The position numbers and the translations under genes are program-made. DNA of 64,000 nucleotides from G020354785 sp964521285 (GTDB taxonomy: Bacteria; Bacteroidota; Bacteroidia; Bacteroidales; UBA10428), in contig CAZFQS010000008.1 in NCBI GenBank assembly GCA_964521285.1, positions 62,001 through 126,000 on the forward strand, given 5' to 3'. Positions 46,044 to 54,451 of this stretch are shown here, piece by piece (within the stretch, counting starts at the first letter, position 1; the number at the start of each line of letters is the position of its first letter). Under the pieces are notes generated by a model. The model was not told where the DNA came from. It saw only the letters and a list, made by a program, of their open reading frames with translations, and did not search any database.

Positions 46044-47294
46044 CTACGGAAATACACCCCTTAATTTAACGGCAGTTGAGAGTCTTGTTACTGCGATCCT
46101 GTAAGCCGCGTCTCTCAGGGAAATTTTATTTTCTTTAGCGATCCTATATACATTATCAAATGTATTGAGAATAATATTCTTTAGTTCACTGTTTACCCTG
46201 TTCAGGTCCCAGTAATATGCATTTATATCCTGAACATATTCAAAATAAGACACAATTGCCCCGCCACCATTAGCCAGAATATCAGGGATAACGATTATTC
46301 CTCTTTTTGCGAGAATTTCATCAGCCCCTGGTGTTGTAGGTCCATTTGCTCCTTCAAGAATTACTTTGCAATCAATATCTTTTGCATTATGTTCGGTAAT
46401 CTGGTTTTCAGTTGCTGCCGGAATCAGAATATCACATTTAATCTTAAAAAAGTCTTCGTTAGGGATGATTTTCACGGAACTCTCTTTATAATCCGTGAAT
46501 GGCTTTCCGCTTCTGACCCATTCAAACAGCTTTGCAACATTTATCCCTTTTTCAGAATATAAAGTTCCATCCTGCTCTGAAATGGCAATTACTTTATTTC
46601 CGTATTGATTTAATTTTTTAGCGATTATTGAACCTACCTTCCCAAAGCCCTGTACTATAGTTGTCATAGATTTCAGGTCAATATTCAGTTTTTTACAATA
46701 CTTTTCAATTATAAAGAAAAGTCCGGTTCCTGTCGCTTCACTTCTGCCGGGCGAACCGCCTATTTCTATTGGTTTACCTGTCACTACACCGGGAATTGTT
46801 TTCCCGCTCTGCATTGAAAAAGTGTCCATCATATATGCCATAGTCTGTGCATTTGTACCTACATCAGGGGCAGGAACATCTTTATCAGGCCCAATTATGT
46901 CTATTATTTCGGCAGTATATCTTCTTGTGATACGCTCCAGTTCCCTGGGGGATAATTTCTTAGGATTAACGCATACTCCGCCCTTTGCGCCTCCCAAAGG
47001 GAGATTATGGAGACTTGTTTTCCATGTCATCCACATAGCAAGTGCTTTTACTTCATCAAGGGTTACTAACTCACTGAAACGTACTCCACCCTTACCGGGT
47101 CCGCGAATAGTTGAATGTTGTACACGGTAGCCTTCAAAGATCTTAAAACTACCGTCATCCATAACTACAGGAACGGAAACTATTAGTGAGCGTTCCACTC
47201 TTTTCAGAAAACAAAGAATGTTTGGATCAAGATTCATCTGGTTTGCAACAATATCAAGCTGCTTTTTAGCCATTTCAAAAGGATTCATATCCAT
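46044..47294 (-). CDS. gdhA: Glu/Leu/Phe/Val-family glutamate dehydrogenase
   Basis: 416 residues. It interconverts glutamate and 2-oxoglutarate plus ammonia. N-terminal domain: GYRVQHSTIRGPGKGGVRF, LPLGGAKGGVCVNPKKLS with the catalytic Lys, and VPAPDVGTNAQTMAYMMD. Rossmann domain: VQGFGKVGSIIAKKL with a GFGKVG dinucleotide loop. EGANGPTTPGAD and VSYFEYVQD complete the pattern. Length and signature fit the hexameric short type (about 420) found across bacteria and archaea. Cofactor choice cannot be read reliably. Confidence 0.95.
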   Translation of the reverse strand: MDMNPFEMAKKQLDIVANQMNLDPNILCFLKRVERSLIVSVPVVMDDGSFKIFEGYRVQHSTIRGPGKGGVRFSELVTLDEVKALAMWMTWKTSLHNLPLGGAKGGVCVNPKKLSPRELERITRRYTAEIIDIIGPDKDVPAPDVGTNAQTMAYMMDTFSMQSGKTIPGVVTGKPIEIGGSPGRSEATGTGLFFIIEKYCKKLNIDLKSMTTIVQGFGKVGSIIAKKLNQYGNKVIAISEQDGTLYSEKGINVAKLFEWVRSGKPFTDYKESSVKIIPNEDFFKIKCDILIPAATENQITEHNAKDIDCKVILEGANGPTTPGADEILAKRGIIVIPDILANGGGAIVSYFEYVQDINAYYWDLNRVNSELKNIILNTFDNVYRIAKENKISLRDAAYRIAVTRLSTAVKLRGVFP

Positions 47295-47362
47295 AATGTC
47301 TGTTTTTTTTTATTATTAAATTAATGCATACGTTAAAATACTGATTTTCTTTTAATAATTAA

Positions 47363-48175
47363 TTAATCTTCTTTACTTTTTGATAACCTTCTTTTCACAA
47401 TACTCATATCCTTCTTCAGATTTGCAACGGTTTTAAGCAGTTCATCCTGTGGGAGTATGGGTTCGGGAATCTCAGAGCAAATATAATGAATAAACTTCCA
47501 TACTTCCTTAACTTCGTTCACGGATATGTCATAAGGTTCGTAAACAGGATTTAAAGAATACAGTCTGAGTGTGTTTTCTTTTTTAATGAGATTTTCTACA
47601 ATTTTAAATACTATACCTTCATCAAGTGTTAGAATTATATATCCGTGCCCGCTAATAACTGTATTCCAGTCCTGTATAAATTCACCTGTAACCCATGCCC
47701 CATGTGGAATAGGCAGCATGGAATCACCGGATATCTGGAAAGTACGGTATTTCTTTTGTTTGGATAAAAAAGGCAGGTTAAATGTTGGGAGTTCACTAAT
47801 AAATTCGGGATCAGCAAAGCCCGTTGCATATCCGGCTTTGGCTTTTTCAGGCACCAGCTCTATATTTTCCTCGTTCTTGTTGTTTACTGTAGTAGCTAAA
47901 ACCCGGATATTACTGCCCTTAAGGTAAACATCACCCCCTCTTTCGAGCTGCGATAACTGACTTTCCGATAATGAGCCCAGATTGACCAGAACCAGGGTGT
48001 CAATTGCTATCCCAAAATATTTGGAAAATGCAATTAATGCATTCACTGTTGGAAGACTAACCTCGTTCTCATACCCGCTCAGGGTGGAACGTTTCATTTT
48101 CAACGCATGCGCCACATCATCCTGGGTGCGGCCTTTGCGTTTGCGTAGTAGTTTAATGTTATTACTGAAGTACAT
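47363..48175 (-). CDS. LexA-like repressor: XRE DNA-binding domain plus S24 self-cleaving peptidase
   Basis: 270 residues. An XRE helix-turn-helix covers about 6-60 (RTQDDVAHALKMKRSTLSGYENEVSLPTV). A linker carries the Ala-Gly pair A114-G115 (KAKAGYATGF), the expected autocleavage site. The S24 peptidase has ISGDSMLPI with Ser152 and GIVFKIV with Lys191. Such repressors self-cleave when RecA filaments form, releasing SOS-type genes. It is divergent from dinB and dnaE2, and two palindromes in the shared gap (48295-48333) are good operator candidates. RecA dependence is inferred. Confidence 0.92.
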   Translation of the reverse strand: MYFSNNIKLLRKRKGRTQDDVAHALKMKRSTLSGYENEVSLPTVNALIAFSKYFGIAIDTLVLVNLGSLSESQLSQLERGGDVYLKGSNIRVLATTVNNKNEENIELVPEKAKAGYATGFADPEFISELPTFNLPFLSKQKKYRTFQISGDSMLPIPHGAWVTGEFIQDWNTVISGHGYIILTLDEGIVFKIVENLIKKENTLRLYSLNPVYEPYDISVNEVKEVWKFIHYICSEIPEPILPQDELLKTVANLKKDMSIVKRRLSKSKED

Positions 48176-48191
48176 TTTCTGAATTTTAAAT

Positions 48192-48254
48192 GCCAGATAC
48201 TAGATGCCGGATGTTTAGTCCTTTAGTTTAAGCATCCGGTATCAAATATCCAGC
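48192..48254. repeat. Imperfect 22-bp inverted repeat with CCGGAT core
   Basis: Left arm 48192-48213 and right arm 48233-48254 are complementary at roughly three quarters of positions, best over the inner seven bases (CCGGATG with CATCCGG). The loop is about 19 bases. It lies just upstream of the repressor gene, on the promoter-proximal side. Confidence 0.5.
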
Positions 48255-48294
48255 AAAATTTTATCAAATAAATATAGCAAAATATTTTCAAAAT

Positions 48295-48333
48295 GATTAT
48301 ATTATAATCTTATAATGTGATTATTATATAATC
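48295..48333. promoter_or_regulatory. Paired operator-like palindromes between repressor and dinB
   Basis: Two copies of GATTAT-N3-ATAATC: 48295-48309 (spacer ATT) and 48319-48333 (spacer TAT). Both halves are perfect, and the centres lie 24 bases apart, a little over two helical turns. They sit midway between the divergent XRE/S24 repressor and dinB genes, so one bound repressor could control both. Confidence 0.7.
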
Positions 48334-48409
48334 AAAAATAATACAATTAATTGAAAAACAAAAATTTTGTTAAAAAAAGTTATAACAATAAAATAAAGAA
48401 GAGCTAAGA

Positions 48410-48431
48410 CCGGATAAATAAAAATATCCGG
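48410..48431 (+). other. Hairpin in the dinB leader
   Basis: CCGGATA (48410-48416) pairs with TATCCGG (48425-48431) over an eight-base A/T loop, about 50 bases before the dinB start. It shares the CCGGAT core with the inverted repeat at 48192. No T run follows, so a terminator role is unlikely. Confidence 0.45.
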
Positions 48432-48482
48432 CCACTAATAACCGGAAACTGACAATTGAAACCTGATAATGACAGCTTAAAA

Positions 48483-49676
48483 ATGACTGGCGGCGAGGAA
48501 AGAAATATTGTACATATAGACCTGGATACATTTTTCGTATCGGTAGAGCGGCTAATAAACAGCAAGCTTAACGGGATGCCGGTAATTATTGGCGGTAATT
48601 CGGGGCGCAGTGTGGTTGCCAGCTGCAGCTATGAGGCCAGGAAATTTGGAGTGCACTCGGCTATGCCTATGAAGATGGCGCGCATACTTTGTTCCGATGC
48701 TATTGTAATAAGGGGTGATATCGAAGTCTACAGTAAATACTCTAAAATAGTCACGGATATTATTGCAGAGAGGGCCCCGGTATACGAAAAGGTTTCTATT
48801 GACGAGCATTACATTGATATTACCGGGATGGATAAATTTTTTGGTTGTCTGAAGTGGTCAAAGGAATTACGGCAGGCTATAATTAAAAACACAGGGCTCC
48901 CTCTGTCTTTCGGATTATCTGTAAACAAGACAGTCTCAAAAATAGCAACAGGAGAAGCTAAACCTAACGGGGAAAAGGAAGTCCCCGGCAGGCTGGTAAA
49001 GCCCTTTTTAAATCCGCTGACCATAAGAAAAATTCCTATGATCGGGGATAAAACTTATCATTTACTACGATCTATGGGGATCTTAACTATAGGCACTCTA
49101 AGCATGATCCCTGTTGAAATGGTAGAAAAAGTGCTGGGCAAAAATGGAATTGATATCTGGAAAAAGGCAAATGGAATTGATTCTGCTCCGGTTAAACCTT
49201 ATTCGGAACGAAAATCGATAAGCACTGAAACGACCTTTGACGAAGACACAACTGATATTAAAAAACTTAATGAAATACTGGTGGGAATGGTTGAAAGAAC
49301 TGCATTTGAACTAAGGCAAAAATGTCGCCTCACTTCCTGCGTAACTGTAAAAATACGTTACTCTAACTTTGATACACATAGTCTGCAAAAACGCATAGCT
49401 TATACCTCATTTGATCATAAGCTTATAGAGGTAGCCAAGGAGCTGTTTCAAAGGCTCTACCAAAGAAGGATGCTTATACGGCTTGTTGGGGTAAAACTAA
49501 GTCATTTGATACAGGGCACTCCCCAGCTGAATTTATTCGAAGACACCCCTAAAACAGTAAATCTCTACCAGACAATGGATATGTTAAGAAACAGATACGG
49601 AAGAAAGTCAGTTGTAAGGGCTGTTGGGTTAAGGATAAAGGATAAAGGATTAAGGGTTAAGGATTTATGTACCTGA
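48483..49676 (+). CDS. dinB: DNA polymerase IV (Y family)
   Basis: 397 residues from ATG 48483 (MTGGEERNIVHIDLD); a TTG 27 bases upstream is rejected. Catalytic motifs: HIDLDTFFVSVE (D13 and a Phe steric gate) and VSIDEHYIDITG (Asp-Glu pair; a His replaces the usual Ala after it). The thumb, little finger and a clamp-binding motif QLNLFED near the C-terminus are present. The last 14 residues derive from heptamer repeats. It overlaps dnaE2 by ten bases, so the two polymerases are co-expressed, probably as an SOS-like mutagenesis module under the divergent repressor. Confidence 0.95.
   Translation: MTGGEERNIVHIDLDTFFVSVERLINSKLNGMPVIIGGNSGRSVVASCSYEARKFGVHSAMPMKMARILCSDAIVIRGDIEVYSKYSKIVTDIIAERAPVYEKVSIDEHYIDITGMDKFFGCLKWSKELRQAIIKNTGLPLSFGLSVNKTVSKIATGEAKPNGEKEVPGRLVKPFLNPLTIRKIPMIGDKTYHLLRSMGILTIGTLSMIPVEMVEKVLGKNGIDIWKKANGIDSAPVKPYSERKSISTETTFDEDTTDIKKLNEILVGMVERTAFELRQKCRLTSCVTVKIRYSNFDTHSLQKRIAYTSFDHKLIEVAKELFQRLYQRRMLIRLVGVKLSHLIQGTPQLNLFEDTPKTVNLYQTMDMLRNRYGRKSVVRAVGLRIKDKGLRVKDLCT
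49626..49667. repeat. GGATAAA-type heptamer repeat, 6 copies, across dinB/dnaE2 junction
   Basis: GGGTTAA, GGATAAA, GGATAAA, GGATTAA, GGGTTAA and GGATTTA with a 7-base period. It encodes the dinB tail (LRIKDKG, LRVKDLC) and its last base is the A of the dnaE2 start codon. Change by one copy would shift the dinB frame. Confidence 0.85.
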
Positions 49677-52609
49677 ACTGTCACTCATATTACAGCTTGC
49701 GCTACGGAACGATGTCTGTGGAAAAGCTGGTTGCCGGGGCAAAAAGGAATGGGATATCTTTTCTTGCTCTTACCGACATCAACAATACTATGGGTACTAT
49801 CGATTTTATCAGGGAATGCAGACTAAACAATATAAAACCTGTTGCCGGCATCGAATTCAGGGATGATGAAAACAAATTATTATATACTGCCATAGCAAAG
49901 AATAATGCCGGGTTCAGGGAAATAAACGAATTTCTGACCTGGCACAACCTGAACGATGCTCCTCTCCCTCCCTGCCCTCCGGTTTTCAGTAATGCATACG
50001 TTATTTACCCGTTTCAGTCAGATCTGCCCCGCAAATTAAAAGAAAATGAATTTGCAGGTATAAAACCTGAGGAGATAAGAAAGCTTATATCTTCACGATT
50101 CCGTTATAACCAGTCTCAGCTTGTTGCTTTTCAACCGGTGACTTTTTCGGAAGAAACCGATTATGTATTACATAAGCATCTGAGGGCAATAGACAATAAT
50201 ACACTTTTAAGCAAACTTACGGCATCTCAGCTGGCTTCACCCAGAGAAAAGCTGCTTCCTCCCGATCTTCTATGTATTGCTTATGAAGATTATCCGCAAA
50301 TTATAAGAAATACAGAAAGACTGGCACAGGAATGCAGTATTGACTTTAATTATAATACTGTTAAGAATAAGCAAACCTTTACCGGAAGCAGATATGACGA
50401 TAAAATTTTACTCGAAAAATTAACCTATGATGGTCTTGATTACCGGTATGGAAAATCCGATAAAGAAGCATTGAAGCGTGTTAAACATGAGCTGGAGGTA
50501 ATTGACAGACTCGGATTTTCAGCATATTTTCTGATTACCTGGGATATTATCCGCTATTCAATGAGCCGTGGTTTTTACCATGTCGGAAGAGGCAGCGGTG
50601 CTAACAGTATTGTTGCTTATTGCCTTAAGATCACTGACGTCGATCCTATTGAACTGAATCTTTATTTCGAACGTTTCATCAATCCTAAACGAACATCTCC
50701 GCCTGATTTTGATATTGACTATTCATGGAAGGACCGTGATGAAGTACAGGATTATATCTTTAAACGTTACGGGGTAAAGCATACTGCTTTGCTTGGAACC
50801 ATCAGCACTTTCAAGGATCGGTCAATTTTTCGCGAACTGGGTAAGGTCTATGGCTTACCCAAAGAAGAGATTGATTTCCTTGTAACCGACCCCTCTGCAG
50901 ATATAAATAAGAATGCGATTACAGAAAAAATGTTCTATTTAGGCAGCCTGTTAATGAATTTTCCTAATATTCGCAGTATTCATGCAGGAGGAATTATTAT
51001 ATCAGAAGAACCTGTCACCTCATATACTGCCCTTGATTTGCCTCCCAAAGGATTTCCGACAACCCAGTTTGACATGTATATGGCTGATGAAATAGGTTTT
51101 GAAAAACTGGATATCCTCAGTCAGAGGGGAATTGGACATATTAATGAAAGTGTGGAAATTATTATGGAAAACAGGGGATTAAAAATCGATGTCCACCAGG
51201 TTAAGAAATTCAAGCAGGATGAAAAGATTAATCAAAAACTGTATAACGGGGAAACAAACGGTTGTTTCTATATCGAAAGTCCTGCGATGCGCGGACTGCT
51301 GAAAAAACTGCGCTGTGATAATTATCTGGGCCTTGTGGCTGCAAGTTCTATTATTCGCCCCGGCGTAGCTAAATCAGGAATGATGAAAGAATATATAAAA
51401 CGCTTTCATAACCCGGACAATTTCGAATATCTTCACCCTGTAATGAAGGAGCAACTTCAGGAAACTTACGGGGTAATGGTATATCAGGAGGATGTTATAA
51501 AAATTTGCCATCATTTTGCCGGACTGGACTTATCAGATGCTGATATATTACGCAGGGCAATGGCCGGAAGGTTTCGATCCGGAAAGGAATTTGAACGTAT
51601 ACAGGGAAAGTTTTTTGACAACTGCAGAGAACGAGGATATGCTGATGAGCTTACACGGGAAGTGTGGAGACAAATTGCCTCATTTGCAGGTTATGCTTTT
51701 TCCAAGGCTCATTCTGCATCTTATGCTGTTGAAAGCTATCAGAGCCTGTACCTGAAGACATACTTTCCTGTCGAATTCATGGTGGCTGTTATAAATAATT
51801 TCGGGGGATTTTACAGAACCTGGGTATACATCAATGAGGCCAGGCGTTCAGGGGGAAATATACATCTGCCGTGTGTGAATAACAGTCACTATAAAACATG
51901 TATTTATAAAACTGATATTTACCTGGGATTTATTCATATTCTTAATCTTGAGACCCGGGTAGCTGATGCTATTGTTGAAAATAGAAAAAAAAACGGTAGC
52001 TATAAAAGCCTTGAAGATTTTGTACAAAGGGTCCATATTGGCATTGAGCAGCTTGTTATTCTTATACGCCTGGATACGTTCAGGTTTACCGGAAAGAAAA
52101 AAAAACAATTGCTGTGGGAAGCACACATGCTATTAGGAAAAAGCAATAAAGAGCCTCAGAATAATCTTCTTTTTTACCAAAGTTCCAAAGAATTTAAACT
52201 GCCTGAACTTGAACAAAGTGAAATTGAAGATGCCTATGATGAAATTGAACTGCTCGGATTTCCGGTAACAGTTTCCAGTTTCAACTTATTAAAAACAAAG
52301 TACAGAAGCAATATTTTTGCTGAAGATTTACTTCAACATGTTGGGAAAACAATCAGGATCCTTGGAGATTTGGTTACTGTCAAAAATGTAAGAACTGTAA
52401 AAAAAGAATGGATGCATTTTGGCTGCTTCCTTGATGCCAGAGGTGAATTTTTTGATACGGTAAATTTCCCTGATTCCCTGAAAAGTTATCCATTTAAGGG
52501 ATACGGCATTTATCTCATTCTTGGAACTGTTGTAGAGGAATTTGGATTTCCGTGTATAGAGGTTAAGAAAATGGGAAAACTGCCTTTTGTTAAAGACCCC
52601 AGGTATTAA
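49667..52609 (+). CDS. dnaE2: DNA polymerase III alpha subunit, second (error-prone, DnaE2/ImuC-like) type
   Basis: 980 residues, shorter than the main replicative DnaE. The N-terminal PHP-like domain begins NCHSYYSLRYGT; the first His of the usual HxH pair is Asn, so this PHP domain may be degenerate. The polymerase core has FYHVGRGSGANSIVAYCL and SPPDFDIDYSWKDRDEV with the catalytic Asp pair, and a DNA-binding helix-hairpin-helix and OB domain follow. Overlap with dinB and the nearby LexA-like repressor point to translesion synthesis rather than main replication. The alternative, a housekeeping DnaE, is less likely given length and context. Confidence 0.88.
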   Translation: MYLNCHSYYSLRYGTMSVEKLVAGAKRNGISFLALTDINNTMGTIDFIRECRLNNIKPVAGIEFRDDENKLLYTAIAKNNAGFREINEFLTWHNLNDAPLPPCPPVFSNAYVIYPFQSDLPRKLKENEFAGIKPEEIRKLISSRFRYNQSQLVAFQPVTFSEETDYVLHKHLRAIDNNTLLSKLTASQLASPREKLLPPDLLCIAYEDYPQIIRNTERLAQECSIDFNYNTVKNKQTFTGSRYDDKILLEKLTYDGLDYRYGKSDKEALKRVKHELEVIDRLGFSAYFLITWDIIRYSMSRGFYHVGRGSGANSIVAYCLKITDVDPIELNLYFERFINPKRTSPPDFDIDYSWKDRDEVQDYIFKRYGVKHTALLGTISTFKDRSIFRELGKVYGLPKEEIDFLVTDPSADINKNAITEKMFYLGSLLMNFPNIRSIHAGGIIISEEPVTSYTALDLPPKGFPTTQFDMYMADEIGFEKLDILSQRGIGHINESVEIIMENRGLKIDVHQVKKFKQDEKINQKLYNGETNGCFYIESPAMRGLLKKLRCDNYLGLVAASSIIRPGVAKSGMMKEYIKRFHNPDNFEYLHPVMKEQLQETYGVMVYQEDVIKICHHFAGLDLSDADILRRAMAGRFRSGKEFERIQGKFFDNCRERGYADELTREVWRQIASFAGYAFSKAHSASYAVESYQSLYLKTYFPVEFMVAVINNFGGFYRTWVYINEARRSGGNIHLPCVNNSHYKTCIYKTDIYLGFIHILNLETRVADAIVENRKKNGSYKSLEDFVQRVHIGIEQLVILIRLDTFRFTGKKKKQLLWEAHMLLGKSNKEPQNNLLFYQSSKEFKLPELEQSEIEDAYDEIELLGFPVTVSSFNLLKTKYRSNIFAEDLLQHVGKTIRILGDLVTVKNVRTVKKEWMHFGCFLDARGEFFDTVNFPDSLKSYPFKGYGIYLILGTVVEEFGFPCIEVKKMGKLPFVKDPRY

Positions 52610-52651
52610 TAGCTATCTTACTATTGAAAGATTTGGTTGCCCCTGTTAACA

Positions 52652-52843
52652 TTAAGCTGCAATATACTCGAAAACATCCTTAATAATATCCCCGTGTGTT
52701 AAATAAAATTTTTTCTTCAACCAGGCATGCAACCTGTAAATTTCATATGACTTTAACCACTTTAACGATTTTACTAATTCCTTTTTGAACAATTCCTTAT
52801 TATTACTTACTTTTTCCAGGATTAGTTTCTGATGTTCAAGCAT
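52652..52843 (-). CDS. Small hypothetical protein
   Basis: 63 residues from ATG 52841-52843 (an upstream TTG at 52889-52891 would give 79). Highly charged and helical, with KSLKWLKSYEIYRLHAWLKKKFYLTHGDIIKDVFEYIAA. The aromatic/basic pattern looks like a real folded protein rather than noise, but I recognise no family and its start is uncertain. Confidence 0.4.
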   Translation of the reverse strand: MLEHQKLILEKVSNNKELFKKELVKSLKWLKSYEIYRLHAWLKKKFYLTHGDIIKDVFEYIAA

Positions 52844-53149
52844 ATCAGTAGTAATTTTCTTCAAGTTACTCCATTTTTGATAAAAAATCAACAGCTAAAA
52901 TTGACAGATTTTATAAATATTTGTTCTGTTTGTTTAAATATTTAAACGCAATTTCTTGTAAGTTAGTTTTATGTTGTCAGAATTTTTTTTTTAACAAAAG
53001 ATATTATTTATAAACAATTTATATAATGATATTTGAACTGGGCTGATTAGGTCAAGAAAAATATCCGTAAATTTAACCTGCTCCATATAGAACAATTGAT
53101 TATTTGACTTAATTTTGCAAAGATTCATTTATAATATTATTGATCAGAG

Positions 53150-53374
53150 ATGCATACTACTATTGGAAAATATTTAATTATCATTGGATTATTTATAGTT
53201 ATTATAGGAGTACTTTTTTATTTTCTCGGTGATAAGCTGAATTGGATTGGCCGTCTTCCCGGAGATATAAAAGTAGAAAAAGAGAATCTTAAAATTTTCA
53301 TACCTTTAACTACTATGATCATAATCAGTATTTTGCTAACCCTTATTTTAAATCTGTTTAAAAAAATCTTTTAA
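53150..53374 (+). CDS. DUF2905 family small membrane protein
   Basis: 74 residues. Two transmembrane helices (about 5-27 and 51-70) flank the family signature WIGRLPGDIKVEKENLKIFIPLTT. Function unknown. A TAATTTTG -7 element at 53110-53117 lies 33 bases upstream; no -33 box is clear. Confidence 0.9.
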   Translation: MHTTIGKYLIIIGLFIVIIGVLFYFLGDKLNWIGRLPGDIKVEKENLKIFIPLTTMIIISILLTLILNLFKKIF

Positions 53375-53461
53375 ATATTAAAAATTTGCTTTTTAGCTCT
53401 TTTATTTTAAGAGGAATTTATATTTTTAGGGCCGTAAAACTTTTTATTAAAAGCTATAAAT

Positions 53462-54154
53462 ATGGGAAAAGGAGATATTAAAACCAGAAGAGGCAAACTA
53501 TTCCGGGGTACTTACGGTAGACTAAGACGAAAAAAGAAGCTCAAGAAAAGTCCTTTTGATACTTTATCAAAGGATAAAAAACAAGCTCAGGTTAAAATGC
53601 CTGTAGATGAAAAGATTCAGGAACAGGCTGAAGTTGTTGTACAAGAACCTGAAAAGGTAGTTGAGCAGGAAGAAATGGAAAAGAAGGCTGAAAAAGTAGT
53701 TGTGCAGAAAGAAACAGAAAAGAAAGCTGAAAAGGCAGTTGAGCAGGAAGAAATGGAAAAGAAGGCTGAAAAAGTAGTTGTGCAGAAAGAAACAGAAAAG
53801 AAAGCCAAAAAGGCTAAGCCAGAAAAGTTGCCTGAAGAAGTAAAAGAAGTAAAAGACAAGAAAAAAGAACCAGAGAAGGAAAAGACTTCAGAAGAAAAAA
53901 TTACAGCGGAACCTGAAAAAGAAAAAGTAACCAAAAAGGCAGAAGCCCCGAAGCAAAAAACCGCACAAACATCCGTCCAGGCAGGTGAATTAAAGAAAAA
54001 AGAAGAAACTAAAGCAGAAAAACATAAGGAAGCACCTGAATCCGGAAAACCGAAATCAAAGAAACCGGCTGACAAGACAAAAGAAAAATCCAAAGAGACG
54101 ACTCCATCCAAAACTAAGAAAAAGGAACAGGAGAAGAAACAACCTGCTAAATAG
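53462..54154 (+). CDS. bTHX-type ribosomal protein with long charged extension
   Basis: 230 residues. The first 28 residues (MGKGDIKTRRGKLFRGTYGR followed by LRRKKK) match 30S protein THX, normally a very short basic peptide inserted in the 30S head. The other 200 residues are low-complexity, rich in Lys, Glu, Ala, Pro and Val. They include a 26-residue unit repeated twice (EQEEMEKKAEKVVVQKETEKKA core) encoded by a 78-bp duplication at 53663-53818. The tail would be disordered or a coiled coil. Whether it still joins the ribosome is inference. Confidence 0.75.
   Translation: MGKGDIKTRRGKLFRGTYGRLRRKKKLKKSPFDTLSKDKKQAQVKMPVDEKIQEQAEVVVQEPEKVVEQEEMEKKAEKVVVQKETEKKAEKAVEQEEMEKKAEKVVVQKETEKKAKKAKPEKLPEEVKEVKDKKKEPEKEKTSEEKITAEPEKEKVTKKAEAPKQKTAQTSVQAGELKKKEETKAEKHKEAPESGKPKSKKPADKTKEKSKETTPSKTKKKEQEKKQPAK
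53663..53818. repeat. 78-bp in-frame tandem duplication in the bTHX tail
   Basis: 53663-53740 and 53741-53818 are nearly identical over 78 bases, each encoding 26 residues. Near-identity suggests recent expansion or active length change. Confidence 0.88.
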
Positions 54155-54197
54155 TATACAGAAAATTACATACCAAAAAGAAAGATAAGCTTTCAAA

Positions 54198-54234
54198 AAA
54201 ATACCCGGTGTACCGATAGTTCCGGGTATTTTTA
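54198..54234 (+). terminator. Rho-independent terminator after bTHX gene
   Basis: AAAATACCCGG (54198-54208) pairs with CCGGGTATTTT (54222-54232), loop of 13 bases, with a T-rich tail. Confidence 0.85.
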
Positions 54235-54451
54235 TTTCTGCCTGAAGGGAAATATGTATCTATTTTCAAATTTATTGTGCTAGAATATTAATTAAACTGA
54301 GGCATTGTTAATAATTTCTGTTAAATAATGTTAAAATCAAGTGATTAGGGAATTAATCGCATTTGTTTTTTTCATAATTTTACATATATTAAAGCAGCAT
54401 GTTATCTTTCAACAGAATTTTATTATTTGTTTTTCAAATAATCAGAAAGTC

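Noticed and set aside
53617..54111. Long minus-strand reading frame opposite the bTHX tail
   Set aside because: Ser/Phe-rich translation is the mirror of a Lys/Glu repeat; it has no domain, start signal or context of its own.
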